61,688 nt of DNA. Origin: Clarireedia homoeocarpa (Eukaryota > Ascomycota > Leotiomycetes > Helotiales > Rutstroemiaceae). Numbering within the stretch: the stretch's first letter is position 1; each line of letters opens with the position of its first letter. The DNA lies in the NCBI GenBank assembly GCA_001465935.1, contig LNKV01000078.1:49041-110728 (forward strand). The letters run 5' to 3'. A model generated the notes under the pieces. The model saw only the letters and a program-made list of their open reading frames with translations, searched no databases and was not told the origin of the DNA. A program made the translations under genes and the position numbers. Of the stretch, positions 21,901 through 33,426 are shown in pieces.

Positions 21901-23917
21901 CTCGGATCGGCATCGGAATATTGATATCCATAAAGATTGCAGCCGCTGCCGGATATGCTAACCATTTCTAGTCGTACTCCATGGTCTTGGTCTCCCCTTA
22001 TTTCAACCACACATAGCCTTGCAGGGCTTGCAGTTCACTTCTATGAGCGCCAGCAGGCCCTTGCATCAGAGTCACAGTTAAGCTCATCATTTCTAAACCC
22101 GCTTTTAGCAAGTACGCGCCGGAGAACGATTAAACAAAATCAGACGTTCAGCTGCCTTGGAACATTGAGTTGTCCAACCAAAAAGCCAGGCAGGATTGGA
22201 TAGCCTACACGAAATGCTCTGCTCCCCATTTCTTCCATTGCTCCGAGATACAGTTGATTGAAACACAAATCTTGCTTGCATCTTACATCATCTGCAGCAT
22301 TTTCAAGGATGTGATCCCCGTGTCCAGGTTCTTGGGAAATAGGGGGAAACGGATCAGCTGCCGGCCGCCGCTGGCAGCGCGTATTCCGAGCATAATTCAT
22401 GCATCATCTGACGCGTAGAGAAGCTGGATGTATGAAAGGTCGGAGGGGTTGTCCAATTCTGGGACATTGTTTCGAAAAGGCGCTTTACGTACTGATAAGC
22501 TGCTGACCACCCATAGAACTTCATCCAATCACTATCCTTGTACAAAGAATCGCACTGCAGCGGGCCAACTGTTATCCAAGCCGTTCCTTGTTTCAATAGT
22601 GCCCATCACAACGGTGCAAACGCATCCTGACACACATCAAAATGCCCCCTCACCAAATGCCCACCCACAATCAAACCGACATACCACGAGCCTGTGAAAT
22701 ACTTGCATATGAGACACCTCAAAACTCCGGAAGTCTTTCTCACAATTTCAAATTGGCAAATTGAATTAGTCGTACGGAGAGATCTTTCACTCTACGATGG
22801 CTAGGAGTGGCCACTCAAGAGACATGAGTTGTAGGCTAGGATATCATACAAAGATCTTACATGCTGCCGAAATCAGCACTCTATGATCCACTGCCGCTTG
22901 CATGCACTTCCATAATGCGTGTTAGTCTACGGTAACCCTTCAGACTTCGTCCCGACAGTTTGGACCGGCAGATGCGGCATTGGTACCGGTGCCAGGGTTT
23001 TCTCTACCACAGGTCTGCTATCCCAGTCCTCAAGGCGCCTTTCTTATTTTATGTTGGGTCGGGTAACTATGTATCCAATAAACTGAAATCCCTGTAGGAA
23101 ACAGACAACCTAGCACCTGCTAGGGGACCCTGTAGAATTGATATCATTACGACAATCCTTCGAGACAACATGGAGGCCACAGAAAAGGCCGAGGGAATGT
23201 GTGTGCCAGGCCTTACCGAGGGAGAAGATCGCCTTATTCCTGTTTGTTCTTTCTTCGCACGGTTTCAGCACTAATTATGAGATAAACCCGTACAGATATG
23301 CATGTAACTTGGGGTTGGAGCCGTTGATGGCTAGAGGACATCCGTTGATGGCTGGAGAACATCCCTGTTTTGTAGAGAACAACAAATCTGCATCTAATTT
23401 CCGCCCAAGAACCATCGATCTTGCAATGCAGGTTGCTTGCCATGGATTTGACCAAAGGACAATTGCTTTTGGGGTGTGACTCTTTCGTCTCAACAAAGCA
23501 TACGATTACTCCGCTTTTACAATCGCTACTCCTTTTTCATACAAACCCTTCTTGTTCCTCGTTCTATTCGCTATATGAACCTAGGTATGTTCTTCGCCAG
23601 ACGTAGCCATAAACAGGCTACTCCTCTCTCGTCGATACAGAGAGTTTTTTTAAGTTCTATTTGACCACCCACATATCTCGTGAAACTTCTGTGGACACGC
23701 CTGCGTCGAAGGTTGGCTTTCGTATCCAGTTGACAGTTTATTATCACATCAGACTTTGCGAGATCAGTAAGTCTCTATTTCATTGTATTCTTCAACTTCA
23801 TTTCATGCAACTCATAGCACCTCATTTAATCATTTTCAACATATCACACTTTCAGTTCCGGCATTATTTTCGAGATACTTGTGCTGATCTACTTGATGAG
23901 TTAGAGACATAGTCAAA
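18940..23917. other. Gene-poor tract, 5 kb
   Basis: No gene that I can support. Open frames of 60-130 codons exist on both strands, for example 20924-21313 reverse (129 codons from an ATG), but composition and codon order are not convincing and no domain is recognised. No RIP-like A+T collapse and no clear terminal repeats are visible, so this is ordinary-composition intergenic DNA or very old decayed sequence. A candidate 5' UTR intron for the next gene lies at 23767-23855 (donor GTAAGT, acceptor TTTCAG). Confidence 0.4.
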
Positions 23918-24598
23918 ATGCCTTTCATGGACGATAACTTTGGCGGCAGCAGTCACAGGTCGTCTTTCGTTACCAGCGTTGAGGAGATGCCTCTTACAGC
24001 TCGCTCTGGCGGCATCCGCGGTGCTCAGCACGATGTTGAAACAGCTAGCACACGGACATCCGCTCACTATCTACGAGACTACGGAGCTGAGTTCGACGAC
24101 TCTGATTCTATGGCAGCTGAAGCATACGAATCTGGCATTTCTGTACTGAAAGGTATTGGTGCTTGGGTCTATGATGCTAGCCACGATTTTATTCCTACAT
24201 CTCCGTTGTCTTCTGAAGATGGAGAGATCAATATGTTTGGCGGACCGACAGTAAACAACATACACAACAACGACTACATAGGGGATGCCGATGCGCTCGT
24301 AGTATTTCGAGCTTACCATGCTTTCATCAATTTGCTGTCGCCGCCTATGTTACATTCTCCATTTGTCAGCATTGGCGATTACTATACCCTCGCAACCACG
24401 CCTTATACATTATATACCTCCGGGCACAGGGACGAGAATCCGATTGCTGTGAGTCTCGAATCGGGACCCGGTGCGTATGATACCATGGAGTTGCAGAGAT
24501 GGATTGATGGCACAAGTAGAGACGACCACGGTATGCGTTACCTACACTTGTGCGAGCTGCTGGCCGAGTTTAAGGAGCTATTTGATGAATGGAATTAA
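23918..24598 (+). CDS. Hypothetical protein, 226 aa
   Basis: Single-exon gene with a good start context (gtcaaaATGcc), preceded by a plausible 89-bp 5' UTR intron (23767-23855). I do not recognise it. The N-terminal ~60 residues are Ser/Thr/Gly-rich and look disordered; the remainder is acidic with aromatic patches (ADALVVFRAYHAFINLLSPP; YYTLATTPYTLYTSG) and ends LAEFKELFDEWN. There is no signal peptide, membrane helix, or cysteine pattern. It is isolated, with 5 kb of empty DNA upstream and nearly 8 kb downstream, which fits a lineage-restricted gene. An intact frame of this length with balanced codon use favours a real gene over chance. Confidence 0.55.
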   Translation: MPFMDDNFGGSSHRSSFVTSVEEMPLTARSGGIRGAQHDVETASTRTSAHYLRDYGAEFDDSDSMAAEAYESGISVLKGIGAWVYDASHDFIPTSPLSSEDGEINMFGGPTVNNIHNNDYIGDADALVVFRAYHAFINLLSPPMLHSPFVSIGDYYTLATTPYTLYTSGHRDENPIAVSLESGPGAYDTMELQRWIDGTSRDDHGMRYLHLCELLAEFKELFDEWN

Positions 24599-24998
24599 CG
24601 ATTATTAGAAGAAGGGGAGTTGATTTTACTACATGAGTCGAATACATCTTGAGAGTATCCTGTAATTAAATGAAAGATTTTCTGTTTCCATGTTCAATTC
24701 TCTGCCGAGCTCCAGCCCATTGTAATGCTTGATGTGCATACGAGACTCAGCAATAATCAATCGCCCCACTTATGAAAATGCTTAGCGATCCCATGGGATC
24801 GGCTAGTTCTAAAGAATTGACACAAACGTCCAAGCACTTGTAGATATTTTACCTGGTTAGCTCTTTTCATCATTCCAATGTGTGGTTGATTCTTAGGACT
24901 TTAGTCGTTACTGATCAACTGATCTCTTCAATAATTAGAACAGGCCATGGAGAAACCCGATTTTATAGACAGTTATCTAGATAATGTTAGATCTGGTC
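24599..24998. other. Intergenic 3' region
   Basis: 3' flank of the 23918 gene up to the foldback repeat. No gene or notable motif is seen. Confidence 0.4.
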
Positions 24999-24999
24999 C

Positions 25000-25470
25000 G
25001 CACTTCAGGCCCATCCGTCAACATTGCCGAATAGGCCTAACCCATTGGTCAATATTACCAGAAGTGCGAGTGGGCAGGCCGGTTCATCAATACCCTCATA
25101 TCGTAGTGATATTTTATGACAGTTTTCAGTACAATAAGAGCTGTCGATTTGGGGCTAGAAAGGAGAGATAGTTGGGGGACTGAGTGGTAGGCTGGGAGGT
25201 GGGCTGGGAGGCGAAATGGCCTACGACTGCTTCTTGAAGCAGGTAGAACTACAAATGACATGGTTGACAGGTTTGAAGATGTACTAGCTCTGATATACTG
25301 CCTTAAACATATGCGAATCTTCAAATATCAGTTGGCCCATTCGTCAGTATTCAACATCCGCCCCGTCCACCAACCCGATTGGTGAACCAGCCGGCCCACT
25401 CGCACTTCTGGTAATATTGACCAATGGGTTAGGCCCATTCGGCAATATTGACGGATGGGCCTGAAGTGCG
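25000..25470. repeat. Foldback element with ~91-bp inverted repeat arms
   Basis: Bases 25000-25090 and 25380-25470 are inverted copies of each other with only about eight differences, separated by ~290 bp. Sequence just outside the arms (AGATCTGGTC at 24990 and its complement near 25481) is also partly mirrored, so the element may extend to about 24955-25510. Each arm itself contains a smaller inverted motif (CGCACTTC...GAAGTGCG with a CAATATT core), giving a nested hairpin. There is no coding capacity. It is most likely a MITE or foldback element; no target duplication was resolved. Confidence 0.7.
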
Positions 25471-25510
25471 AATAGGGTAGACCAGATCTACGACAATACT
25501 GAAAATCCAA

Positions 25511-26628
25511 ATATGCTAGTCACATCACGTTCACATCATTGGCTTCACGTAGTTCGGTAATATCGAGGCCTCATTCCGAACTGCCGTAGTCATTGTGCCT
25601 GGAATCATTTTCCGATTACTCTCTTGACTTTTAAAATAATGCAGAAAAGCCCGAGGAGGTTATAAATGCGAGTAGCTCTTACAAGATATGTGGCAAATCT
25701 TCTAATTGTAAACTCATTGCAGGGTCTTTGGATGGTTTATCCATTGCGACTTCCTCTCAACGAAATTACTCGATTCTAATCTAGGCAGAGTCTCGTACAT
25801 CAATAATATCATGCTCTGATATGAGATTGTATGAGGAGAAATAAATAAATCAGGAATCGGAAGCCCGAAGGTGGTCAGATAGTCAGTACACATGCTGGTG
25901 TACTGCGGAAGTACCGCCAAATGCAGCAGTAGGTACGGGCAGCAAAATACCCATGTGTCACCGCAACTTGCTTTCCGTATTTACCATATGGCTTCCTCGT
26001 CAAAGATGGCTCTCAGGCGTGTTAGTTTAATGACTAAATGGATCCCGTTCAGCTCAAGTTGAGTTTCAGGATAAGCCATATCCATTCGGCTGTCGATCTC
26101 CTCAGCTCTTACTTTCTGCGAGCAGAATAACTTTGCTCATGACAACCAGGTGTGACTCGTGCACCCAGACCCGCTTCGTTGAGGCTCTGTACTTCGTAGG
26201 GTGAATTATTTTTTCCTAGGCTCAACTGCTGGCGTGTGCTATTCAAGTCAGCTTATCGATGACATGGACATGACCCCTTGGCAAGGTCTGTTCTTCCAAA
26301 TGCGCAGGGATTATATCACGATAACCCTGTTTCTAGAAACAATAGTTAGTCAGGGGTATTGTTCCCTTCCCGCGCAGGCTTCATATCAAAGAATCTTAGT
26401 GCAGACAACTCAGCTTTGTAGGCTGGTCTGTAAGCATGCACAGAGCCACATACATATTCCCTTACACACTGCTGGAGGACTTGAAAATTTTACTGTCAGT
26501 AGAGGAACTTGAAGGGGTGAAGGCATCTGACATTCATCGAAGCTGTTCCTGAAGCTTGGAGTCAAGTGCACCATGCAGTCTCAACCGAGTAGCTTAATTG
26601 TGGAGCGGCCGTTGCTGCGCCTTTGACT
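25511..26628. other. Intergenic, no gene seen
   Basis: Ordinary-composition DNA. Open frames are short and unconvincing, and no repeats stand out. Confidence 0.4.
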
Positions 26629-26928
26629 TCAGCTGGCGAAATGGATCCACTCGTGTACTTTCTTCCATCCTTCTCCATGTTCCCCACTCTCTCGCTCTTT
26701 AGTCTCCGGCGGAAGGATGATGGTATCTTGTTCACCCCAAGGTTTAGATTTATGATTCGAAGTATTTCTCGTATGTAACCCGGCAGGTGGGGCAACCGAT
26801 TGGTTATTATGATGGTTATGCTGACTTGATTGAGGTGCTGATGAGGGGAAGATTTCAACGATCTGCGTGTGCTTGAGAGAAACATTTTTGGTGCTATCAT
26901 TGTCGGGAAACCACAAATTACTTCGCAT
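26629..26928 (-). CDS. Possible small protein, 99 aa
   Basis: An ATG-initiated reverse-strand frame of 99 codons reading MRSNLWFPDNDSTKNVSLKH... and ending WKKVHEWIHFAS. The composition is protein-like (hydrophilic, His/Asn/Ser/Pro-rich middle with a charged C-terminus). A good acceptor (GGTTCAG) abuts the ATG, and a donor (GTAACT) lies about 70 bp further upstream, which would fit a 5' UTR intron. No family is recognised. It could equally be chance in this gene-poor tract. Confidence 0.3.
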   Translation of the reverse strand: MRSNLWFPDNDSTKNVSLKHTQIVEIFPSSAPQSSQHNHHNNQSVAPPAGLHTRNTSNHKSKPWGEQDTIILPPETKERESGEHGEGWKKVHEWIHFAS

Positions 26929-29900
26929 CTGAACCCCGGTCTATGCCTTTCTTGGGAGAGTATCAGTATGGCCTGATATGCTCATTTATGCTCATGCAGC
27001 TGGAAGAATATAGTTACCTATGTCGTAGATGTATCTTCGCATCCTCAAGATATGAAGCATGGGTTGTACGCAATGTTACGTGCAACTGGACGCTGCGGCC
27101 GCGGGCCTTCACAACCATGCTCATGTTACAATTTGTGGAGGATGGTATTTACACAGGTCATGAGTCTCGCGAATGTCCCACCAAAACATACTTTACCAGC
27201 AAAGAAACCGAAATACGGTATATGCTTATCCAAGATAATGTCTCTCGGTGTGAACTTTTGATTTTGAATGGTTAAAGGTCTCGCGTGGGGGTCCTGTTGA
27301 TCATGCACCTCAACAAGCGGCCAATAAATCAACGACAAGAGTCTTCCTTACGAATAGATAGTCGATGAGCCATGCCGCTCTTTGGGTCACAATTGTTTTG
27401 TAGGCAGCTTCCGCAGATCAGGGAATAGTGACACGAGCACATGTTCGCTTCATCCTTTTTGCAAATCCGATGTATTTAACCCTGTTCGACGGCGTTATGG
27501 AATGAACCGCAAATGCTACTGCACGAGGAAAAAGAAGGGGAAAAGACAGGAAACAAGAAGGCTTAGAATACTTGAGAATTTGTTCGTATTCTTAGTTAGT
27601 ATTAGACAGGTTCTGTTTCTTGCCGCCATAACGAGGTACCCGCTCTGGGCAAGTTCGATAATCACCCGTTCAAAAACGTATGCGGCACGAAATCCCTGCT
27701 ACTTCACAACACACAAAGCCCACTGCCCCCCAACATTTCCATCGCCCATGTCAGAATGTGGAGGCCTTCCCGGTGAACGATGCATTGGCTTGATGGGTAA
27801 AATGGAGTGCCATCAGTAGACTCGACAACGATGATCAGTGAGAATAGGCGCTAGTGCCTTCATGATTTGTGGTGACAACCCATGCATTTGACACCAAAAT
27901 GTGTGAAACCCAACACAATGATTCAAAATCACCATATCGCGGATCATAGTCATGGACCGAATCTGCACGTCTGCGGGGATGCTCTGAACAGTCTGATAGG
28001 CCATTGGCTCGCGAGGGTTCCTGCGGGCAGGGAGGATTGCATCGAGATTGAGACATGTTTTACTTACTGCATGAAGTACGGCTTTTCGAATGTAGTACAG
28101 TACAGTACACAATGGAGTGTAGAACGGAGTGAGTTCAGGAAGGAAGGCATACGTAAGTACCTCAACAAATGCAATTCTGATTCAAAAATTTCCTGGAAAA
28201 CAATATATCTTTAATTTCATTTGTTCCAGGTTGTAGACTTATCTTAAGATTGTCTAAATTGTTATTGAGTTATAGAGTTTTATGTTCGGCATCTTTCAAG
28301 CCAAAAAGTTGATGGGTAACTCCAAACTAAGTTTTGAAGGAAAGGAGAATGGTAATCTACAGTAGTACATTCTAATGTCATCTTTCACTATCCAATGCTT
28401 CGAGAAGCATTTTCGAAGGACTTACCATGTGCATTCTTGCATGCACGGCCATGTGCATTCTCACACACACAGGGGTATCACCAGTGTCATACATATCTGT
28501 ACGGAGGTATGTATGTAGCGTGTGAACTCCAGGGCGATGCCGAATCATGATCGTAAGCGACCCTCCCTTTCTTACTTCAGCCAAATATCTTAGCTTGTAC
28601 TGATAAGGTAGCTTATTGAGATGTAATCCTGGAGGTTGGATAAAATTGAAGTAAGATTTCAAAAGTTTGGGTAGCGGAGAGTAAAAAAATGCTGTTATCT
28701 AAATCAGCGAAGCAATATCTTCTAGATATTTTCACGTATCCATTCCTGTCCGATGTCTTCGTGATTCTCAAAAAGCGGTTCGATACCAATCCGTCCAGAA
28801 TCCTTATCATCTCCAGAATAAATGACCAGTGATTTCACACACTGCCCGAGCTAGTTTAGATCATATTGCATAGGTTAAGGACGTCGCTTTCGTTAGATGA
28901 CCAGTCGCAAGCAATACAGTAAAATCAAGAAAGAGGTGCAGCGTATGTCCGTTTCCGACCAACGCGAGGACAGACAACAAGGGCATGGCTCTTGTAAGAT
29001 ATCCAGTAAAGATCTGCAAAGAGGCCCTTGAGTAAATTTCTTAAAAGGAAATATCTGTGGTAGTAGAGTTAAATGCGGTGCGCGGATTGATGCTATCAGT
29101 AGCAAATGATCTCGTTTTTCCCTTGTCATTTACTAACCTTGTGATAATTCACTGGCAGCCGGTCTCGGCAATCTCTTAACCGATGAAGAGCCCAGCTCTG
29201 AAGCGCTAGATTACGAGGCACTCCTCAATATTTCCGGCGGCAAACAAAAAAGCCTACCCTGCGTGTGCTACCAGAAAGTGATTGTTGAAATGTAATATCG
29301 TAGTAACTCTCCGTCAGGGAGCAGCCTCCGGATGGTTCATCCTGGAAATGTTGTTAAAAGGGTCAGGGGTCTCGTAACGTGTTTCTGGAAAGACAAATTA
29401 TGAGCGAGTCAATGCTCTACTAGACGTGGGCGAAGGCCGAGTGGCCTGTCAAGGATGGCGGAGATCCTTTCATCTCTGCACGACGCAATTCGAAGGGTAC
29501 AAATCACCAGACTACTTTTGCGAATTGATATGAAGTGCGGCGTGTACGGCTTCCCTGCTAATACGGTAGCAATTGTGGAGTCGAGCTTCTAGAAGACACG
29601 AAGAATACAAGGACTAAAAGCACACTATTTCTCAATGTGGGGATGATTGTCAGAATGTCATCAAACTCCAAACACCTAATGCATGTCCTGATCCCTACCT
29701 CTTCACCTCGTAGTGAAGAAGAGAGAATAAATTGACTACTGCATAGATTAGTTTCGCAATACTGCTTACCGATCCAAACTTTTCACAGCTTACGAGTGCA
29801 TGTTACTTCTTTCACTTCTTTAGTAGGAAGTCATGAGAAGTGAGGATCAGAGATTGGAGTGGATCGTAAGGAAAAAAGTTTGTCTATTGCAGAGTAGAAA

Positions 29901-31428
29901 AAGCCGAATTATGCAAGGTACACCTAGGGCTTTACTTGGTATGCTGTGTGGTGGAGGTGAAGATTAAGCCTACGACCGACATGGGCTAACTCTTCGATGA
30001 GCCTACCAGGCACATTCGTCGTTGATTGCTTATAATACGAATTAAGTAGGAGCCATCACCACAGCCAGAGTGGTCCACAACAGCAGGGGGTACACCAATC
30101 TATCGGTCCCTACGAAGTAGCGTTCTACGAAGTAGCGGCAAGACTAAAATTATGTCCGTGTCCTGCAAGCCACAAGTCTATCTATGCAGCCACAATTAAT
30201 TGAGGAGTTAGAGGGGGAGGAAGGGGAGCAAGTAGCAAAGTAGCAGGGGCCCCCCTTCCTCCCCTTTCCTCCCCTCTACCACCTCATAGCTCCAAGTCAT
30301 GCGACCGATATTGTTGGAGCTACTCATACCAGATGTTGTTAACATCCGAATTACATTCTCCAATCTGACATCAACCCACGCTCTAGGGAAAGACAAGCAG
30401 CCTCCCACGTCACTGGGCTGCTGGAGAATCCCAACGCATCATCCCATCTGTGACCTCCTCGTCTGTTGTGTAGCAGACCGTAGAGGCGAATGTTATGGCG
30501 TACATTTAGCAAAGAATTCAAATGTATCGATATACTGTATCGTGTAGACTGAACCGATATTTTCGGACCAAACTGATATATTTCCCTAGCTTCTCTTATT
30601 GATTATTTATTGTCGTCTTTTTACCTAGAAATTTGCTCAACCTACAATCACTCGACCCCGCCTTTTCAGCAAGTAGCATAGTAATTGCTCAGCTACTTCT
30701 ATATAGTAGATGGTAACATTTGAAGAAATCATCCCGCAATTGGCTGGGCCGGCATAAAAATCTTGTGTTTTGCCTGACTGCGCAGAACTCTACCTGCACC
30801 CAGAGGCTGTTTGCTACAAGAACATGGCGCTTCCTAGGCACACAATTTTCAAAAATTACAACACACAAAAAAGATAACAGCTACTTGCTACTTAGAAACA
30901 TATATTAAATCGTAAAGTAGAGATTTTGATACAATTCCTGTATTATCGAATAGCTAAAATCTTTAAATATTCAAATCTTCTTATTTAAATTTATTTTAGA
31001 ATATTTTTAAATATGTACTTGAAATCATTTCTGATATTGCGTGCTGGGATGCATAGAGAGTTACCTATCCCCAAAAGCAGTCAGCAACTCATTCCTAGAA
31101 TATTCTCCAAGGGACCTGTGTGCACTTGCATGCTGCGCAAATTCCGCTGCAGTCTGCAAGAAGAAGTCAGCGCTGGGGCAACGGAAAAGTCATTTGTCGA
31201 TGTTTAAATACCAGGGCGTTCGTAGATCAGCCGGTTTCTACCTTTCAAACTATTTTAATTCGGTTCATTCCACTTCCGGGGTGAAGAGCGCTGGTACGTC
31301 CACGACCGGACATCCACGTCTACGGCCATACACGTAGCTCATTTTTCCCCAGGGTCTTACTAAAAGGTTTTTCATCCAAGTTCTAAGCAATTTTAATCTG
31401 CCCCGCGCCTTGGACAAGGATGCTAATG
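26929..31428. other. Gene-poor tract, 4.5 kb
   Basis: No supported gene. Around 30205-30290 a G/A-rich then C/T-rich pair of segments (GAGGAAGGGGAG and TTCCTCCCCTTTCCTCCCC) forms an imperfect hairpin. AAGTAGC motifs cluster at 30100-30250 and again as complements at 30660-30710 and 30880-30895, which may mark another decayed element. Around 30900-31015 there is a short A+T-rich stretch. Confidence 0.35.
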
Positions 31429-31556
31429 TACTTGGTCTCAAGAATAAATAATTGTAGTCCCTGTCGCGCCGTCTAAGTTATTTCTGCGAGCTGATTGGCT
31501 GACAAATTAGAGTTGCTATAACAGGGACTACAATTATTTATCCTTGAGACCAAGTA
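31429..31556. mobile_element. Mariner-like MITE, 128 bp, TA flanked
   Basis: A near-perfect hairpin. The arms 31429-31464 and 31521-31556 are complementary over 36 bp with one mismatch and enclose a 56-bp loop. The arms begin TACTTGGTCTCAA and end CCAAGTA, so the inverted repeat CTTGGTCTCAA... is bordered by TA on both sides, as expected for Tc1/mariner-derived MITEs that duplicate TA. It has no coding capacity. The high arm identity suggests either recency or selection for the hairpin. Confidence 0.75.
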
Positions 31557-32531
31557 AAAGATCCCCAGAAAGCCAAAAAGAATAAGACTAAAATAAAAAG
31601 CCAACTCGGTCACACAATATCCCTGATTCTTAGATCTCGAGTCAGACGGAGGCCCCATACGCGGGTGTTAGATTCACCCTTTATCTTCGGTCCCTCGTCA
31701 CTGCTAACATAATAGATACACATCCTCTGCTAGCGAGGACCAGTTTTGATATGACTAGTTTTGACAGGACCAGTTTTGTTGTGTTTGAATACGCTGTGAA
31801 CGGAATGGTTGACTGATTTTGATCAATAAATACTTCAATTTATGCAAATTCAAGTGATATCTTTTCGATGCAGCATGATGGCCAGAGCGCGTCAGCATGC
31901 GATGCATGCAGACTTCTTGCCCTTTGATGATATCTATAGTACTTATTTTAACTAAAAACTAAACTGTTGACGCACAGCTCGAAGCCTCCGTCATACATGA
32001 AAGAGCTTTCTGTTCCACTGGTTCACAGACATTAGTGCGTGTTCCTTGGTTTGAAACGAGGTAAACCCAGCAGCAATACCTAAAGATGATCGATCTTTCC
32101 TTGTGCTACCTCGACGTTTTTATTGCATTTAAAATATTCCTGCTTACGACTAAAGAGGCACTACTTCGAACAAGGCAAATGGTTTGCTTTGCAAATGGTT
32201 CGCATTTTGCCTTAACCTCTGTGGTTATATATGGCTTAGCCACCTTGCTTTGCATATGGTTCGCATTTGCTTTGCAAATGGTTCGCATTTTGCCTCAACC
32301 TCTGTGGTTATATATGGCTTAGCCACCGTACGCTACACTATTCCGAGCTTGAAATCCATTCTTTACTCCACTACACACATCATACATACATTGCCAGCAT
32401 ATCCATTCTCATTTATCACTAATAGTATCATTATCTACACACGCACGCATCAGCGTCAGTATCCATCACAACATTCAACTACTTGATCAATATCTTTACT
32501 TGTACCTTCCAAGTACTACCTATCCAACAAC
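31557..32531. promoter_or_regulatory. Upstream region of the 32532 gene with direct repeats
   Basis: It contains GGACCAGTTTTG-like repeats at about 31736-31785. A 62-bp direct repeat lies at 32183-32244 and 32266-32327 (one mismatch; period 83), each copy containing TTGCAAATGGTTCGC and TGTGGTTATATATGGC; the second copy ends about 200 bp before the start codon. TATATA within the repeat may act as a TATA-like element. Confidence 0.5.
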
Positions 32532-33426
32532 ATGCCTACTCATTCGTCAAAGTCCCAGAACTTTGCGAGCCATCAGAAGGCCGACAAAAGGTACGCCGAT
32601 CTCACATGTAGATATTGGACTGACTAACGAATGTTTTCCGTCTTCAAGCCAGAAGCATCCTAGAGCACCTTCAAGCACTTCGAGTGACCGCAGTTCAACT
32701 CGACATGAACATCCAAAGAAAGAGAGACACCAGAAGACGCAGTCGCCTCAACCAGAGACCTGGCCCATATCACAAGAGCAGCTTGATGCTCAGTCTACAA
32801 CGATCCATATTGGACTTCTTATGGTCGAAGCAAAGTGCATCAAGGTTGACGAAAAGTTGCGTTTCGCAGCATCTCATACGCCGAACCAACAATGGCAGAA
32901 CAGCGGCGATGTCGTTGATGGCCCGGCTATTGATAATGGCTTCAAAGACCCTGCTGCATTATTATACACCGGGGGAGAGCTCCGGGGAGAGCTCCAGAGA
33001 GAGATTCCGAATCAAGCCGCATTCAGCGCTGACGTCGACATGGCACTTCCACTTGCTTCACGTCCAGCATCCGGAAACACTTATCAACATCCCTCAGACA
33101 TATGGTTAGTCCGGGGAACCTGGTACCCAACTGATGGCAACCCAGATGCAACAACATACCCAAGCTATGGGCAACCTTCTTATACCCCTCAGGCCGTTGA
33201 CGCATCCTCAGGCTATCCGACAACAGCAAGTGGCTCCGGAACTCTTCCTGACGAGCAGGTTCAAATGCCTCAGCATGTTGGGCAGATGTACGATTACACC
33301 CTTGGGCGATGGGTGTACGAGGATGTCAACCTGGAGGCTCCGGTACGTCATCGTGATGAGAAGCTGCAATGATAGAACACTAACGCATATTAGTTGAGCG
33401 ACCGTACTTATAGCTACCAATATTAG
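32532..33426 (+). CDS. Hypothetical protein, 261 aa, Tyr/Pro-rich C-terminus
   Basis: Three exons, 32532-32590, 32649-33342 and 33394-33426, give 261 aa. The start is an ATG (MPTHSSKSQNFASHQ). Intron 1 (58 bp) splits a Ser codon; intron 2 (51 bp; donor GTACGT, branch CTAAC, acceptor ATTAG) replaces a stop that lies inside it and adds LSDRTYSYQY. Both junctions keep phase, which strongly supports a real spliced gene. The N-terminal ~60 residues are basic and Ser-rich. A central helical segment (ISQEQLDAQSTTIHIGLLMVEAKCIKVDEKL) follows. The C-terminal half is Pro/Tyr/Gly-rich and ends with aromatic repeats. No known domain, signal peptide or membrane helix is visible. Isolated in gene-poor DNA, it may be lineage-restricted. 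Confidence 0.65.

Noticed and set aside
27382..27819. 145-codon forward frame with a Lys/Arg-rich segment
   Set aside because: It starts at TTG, has incoherent composition, and resembles no family.
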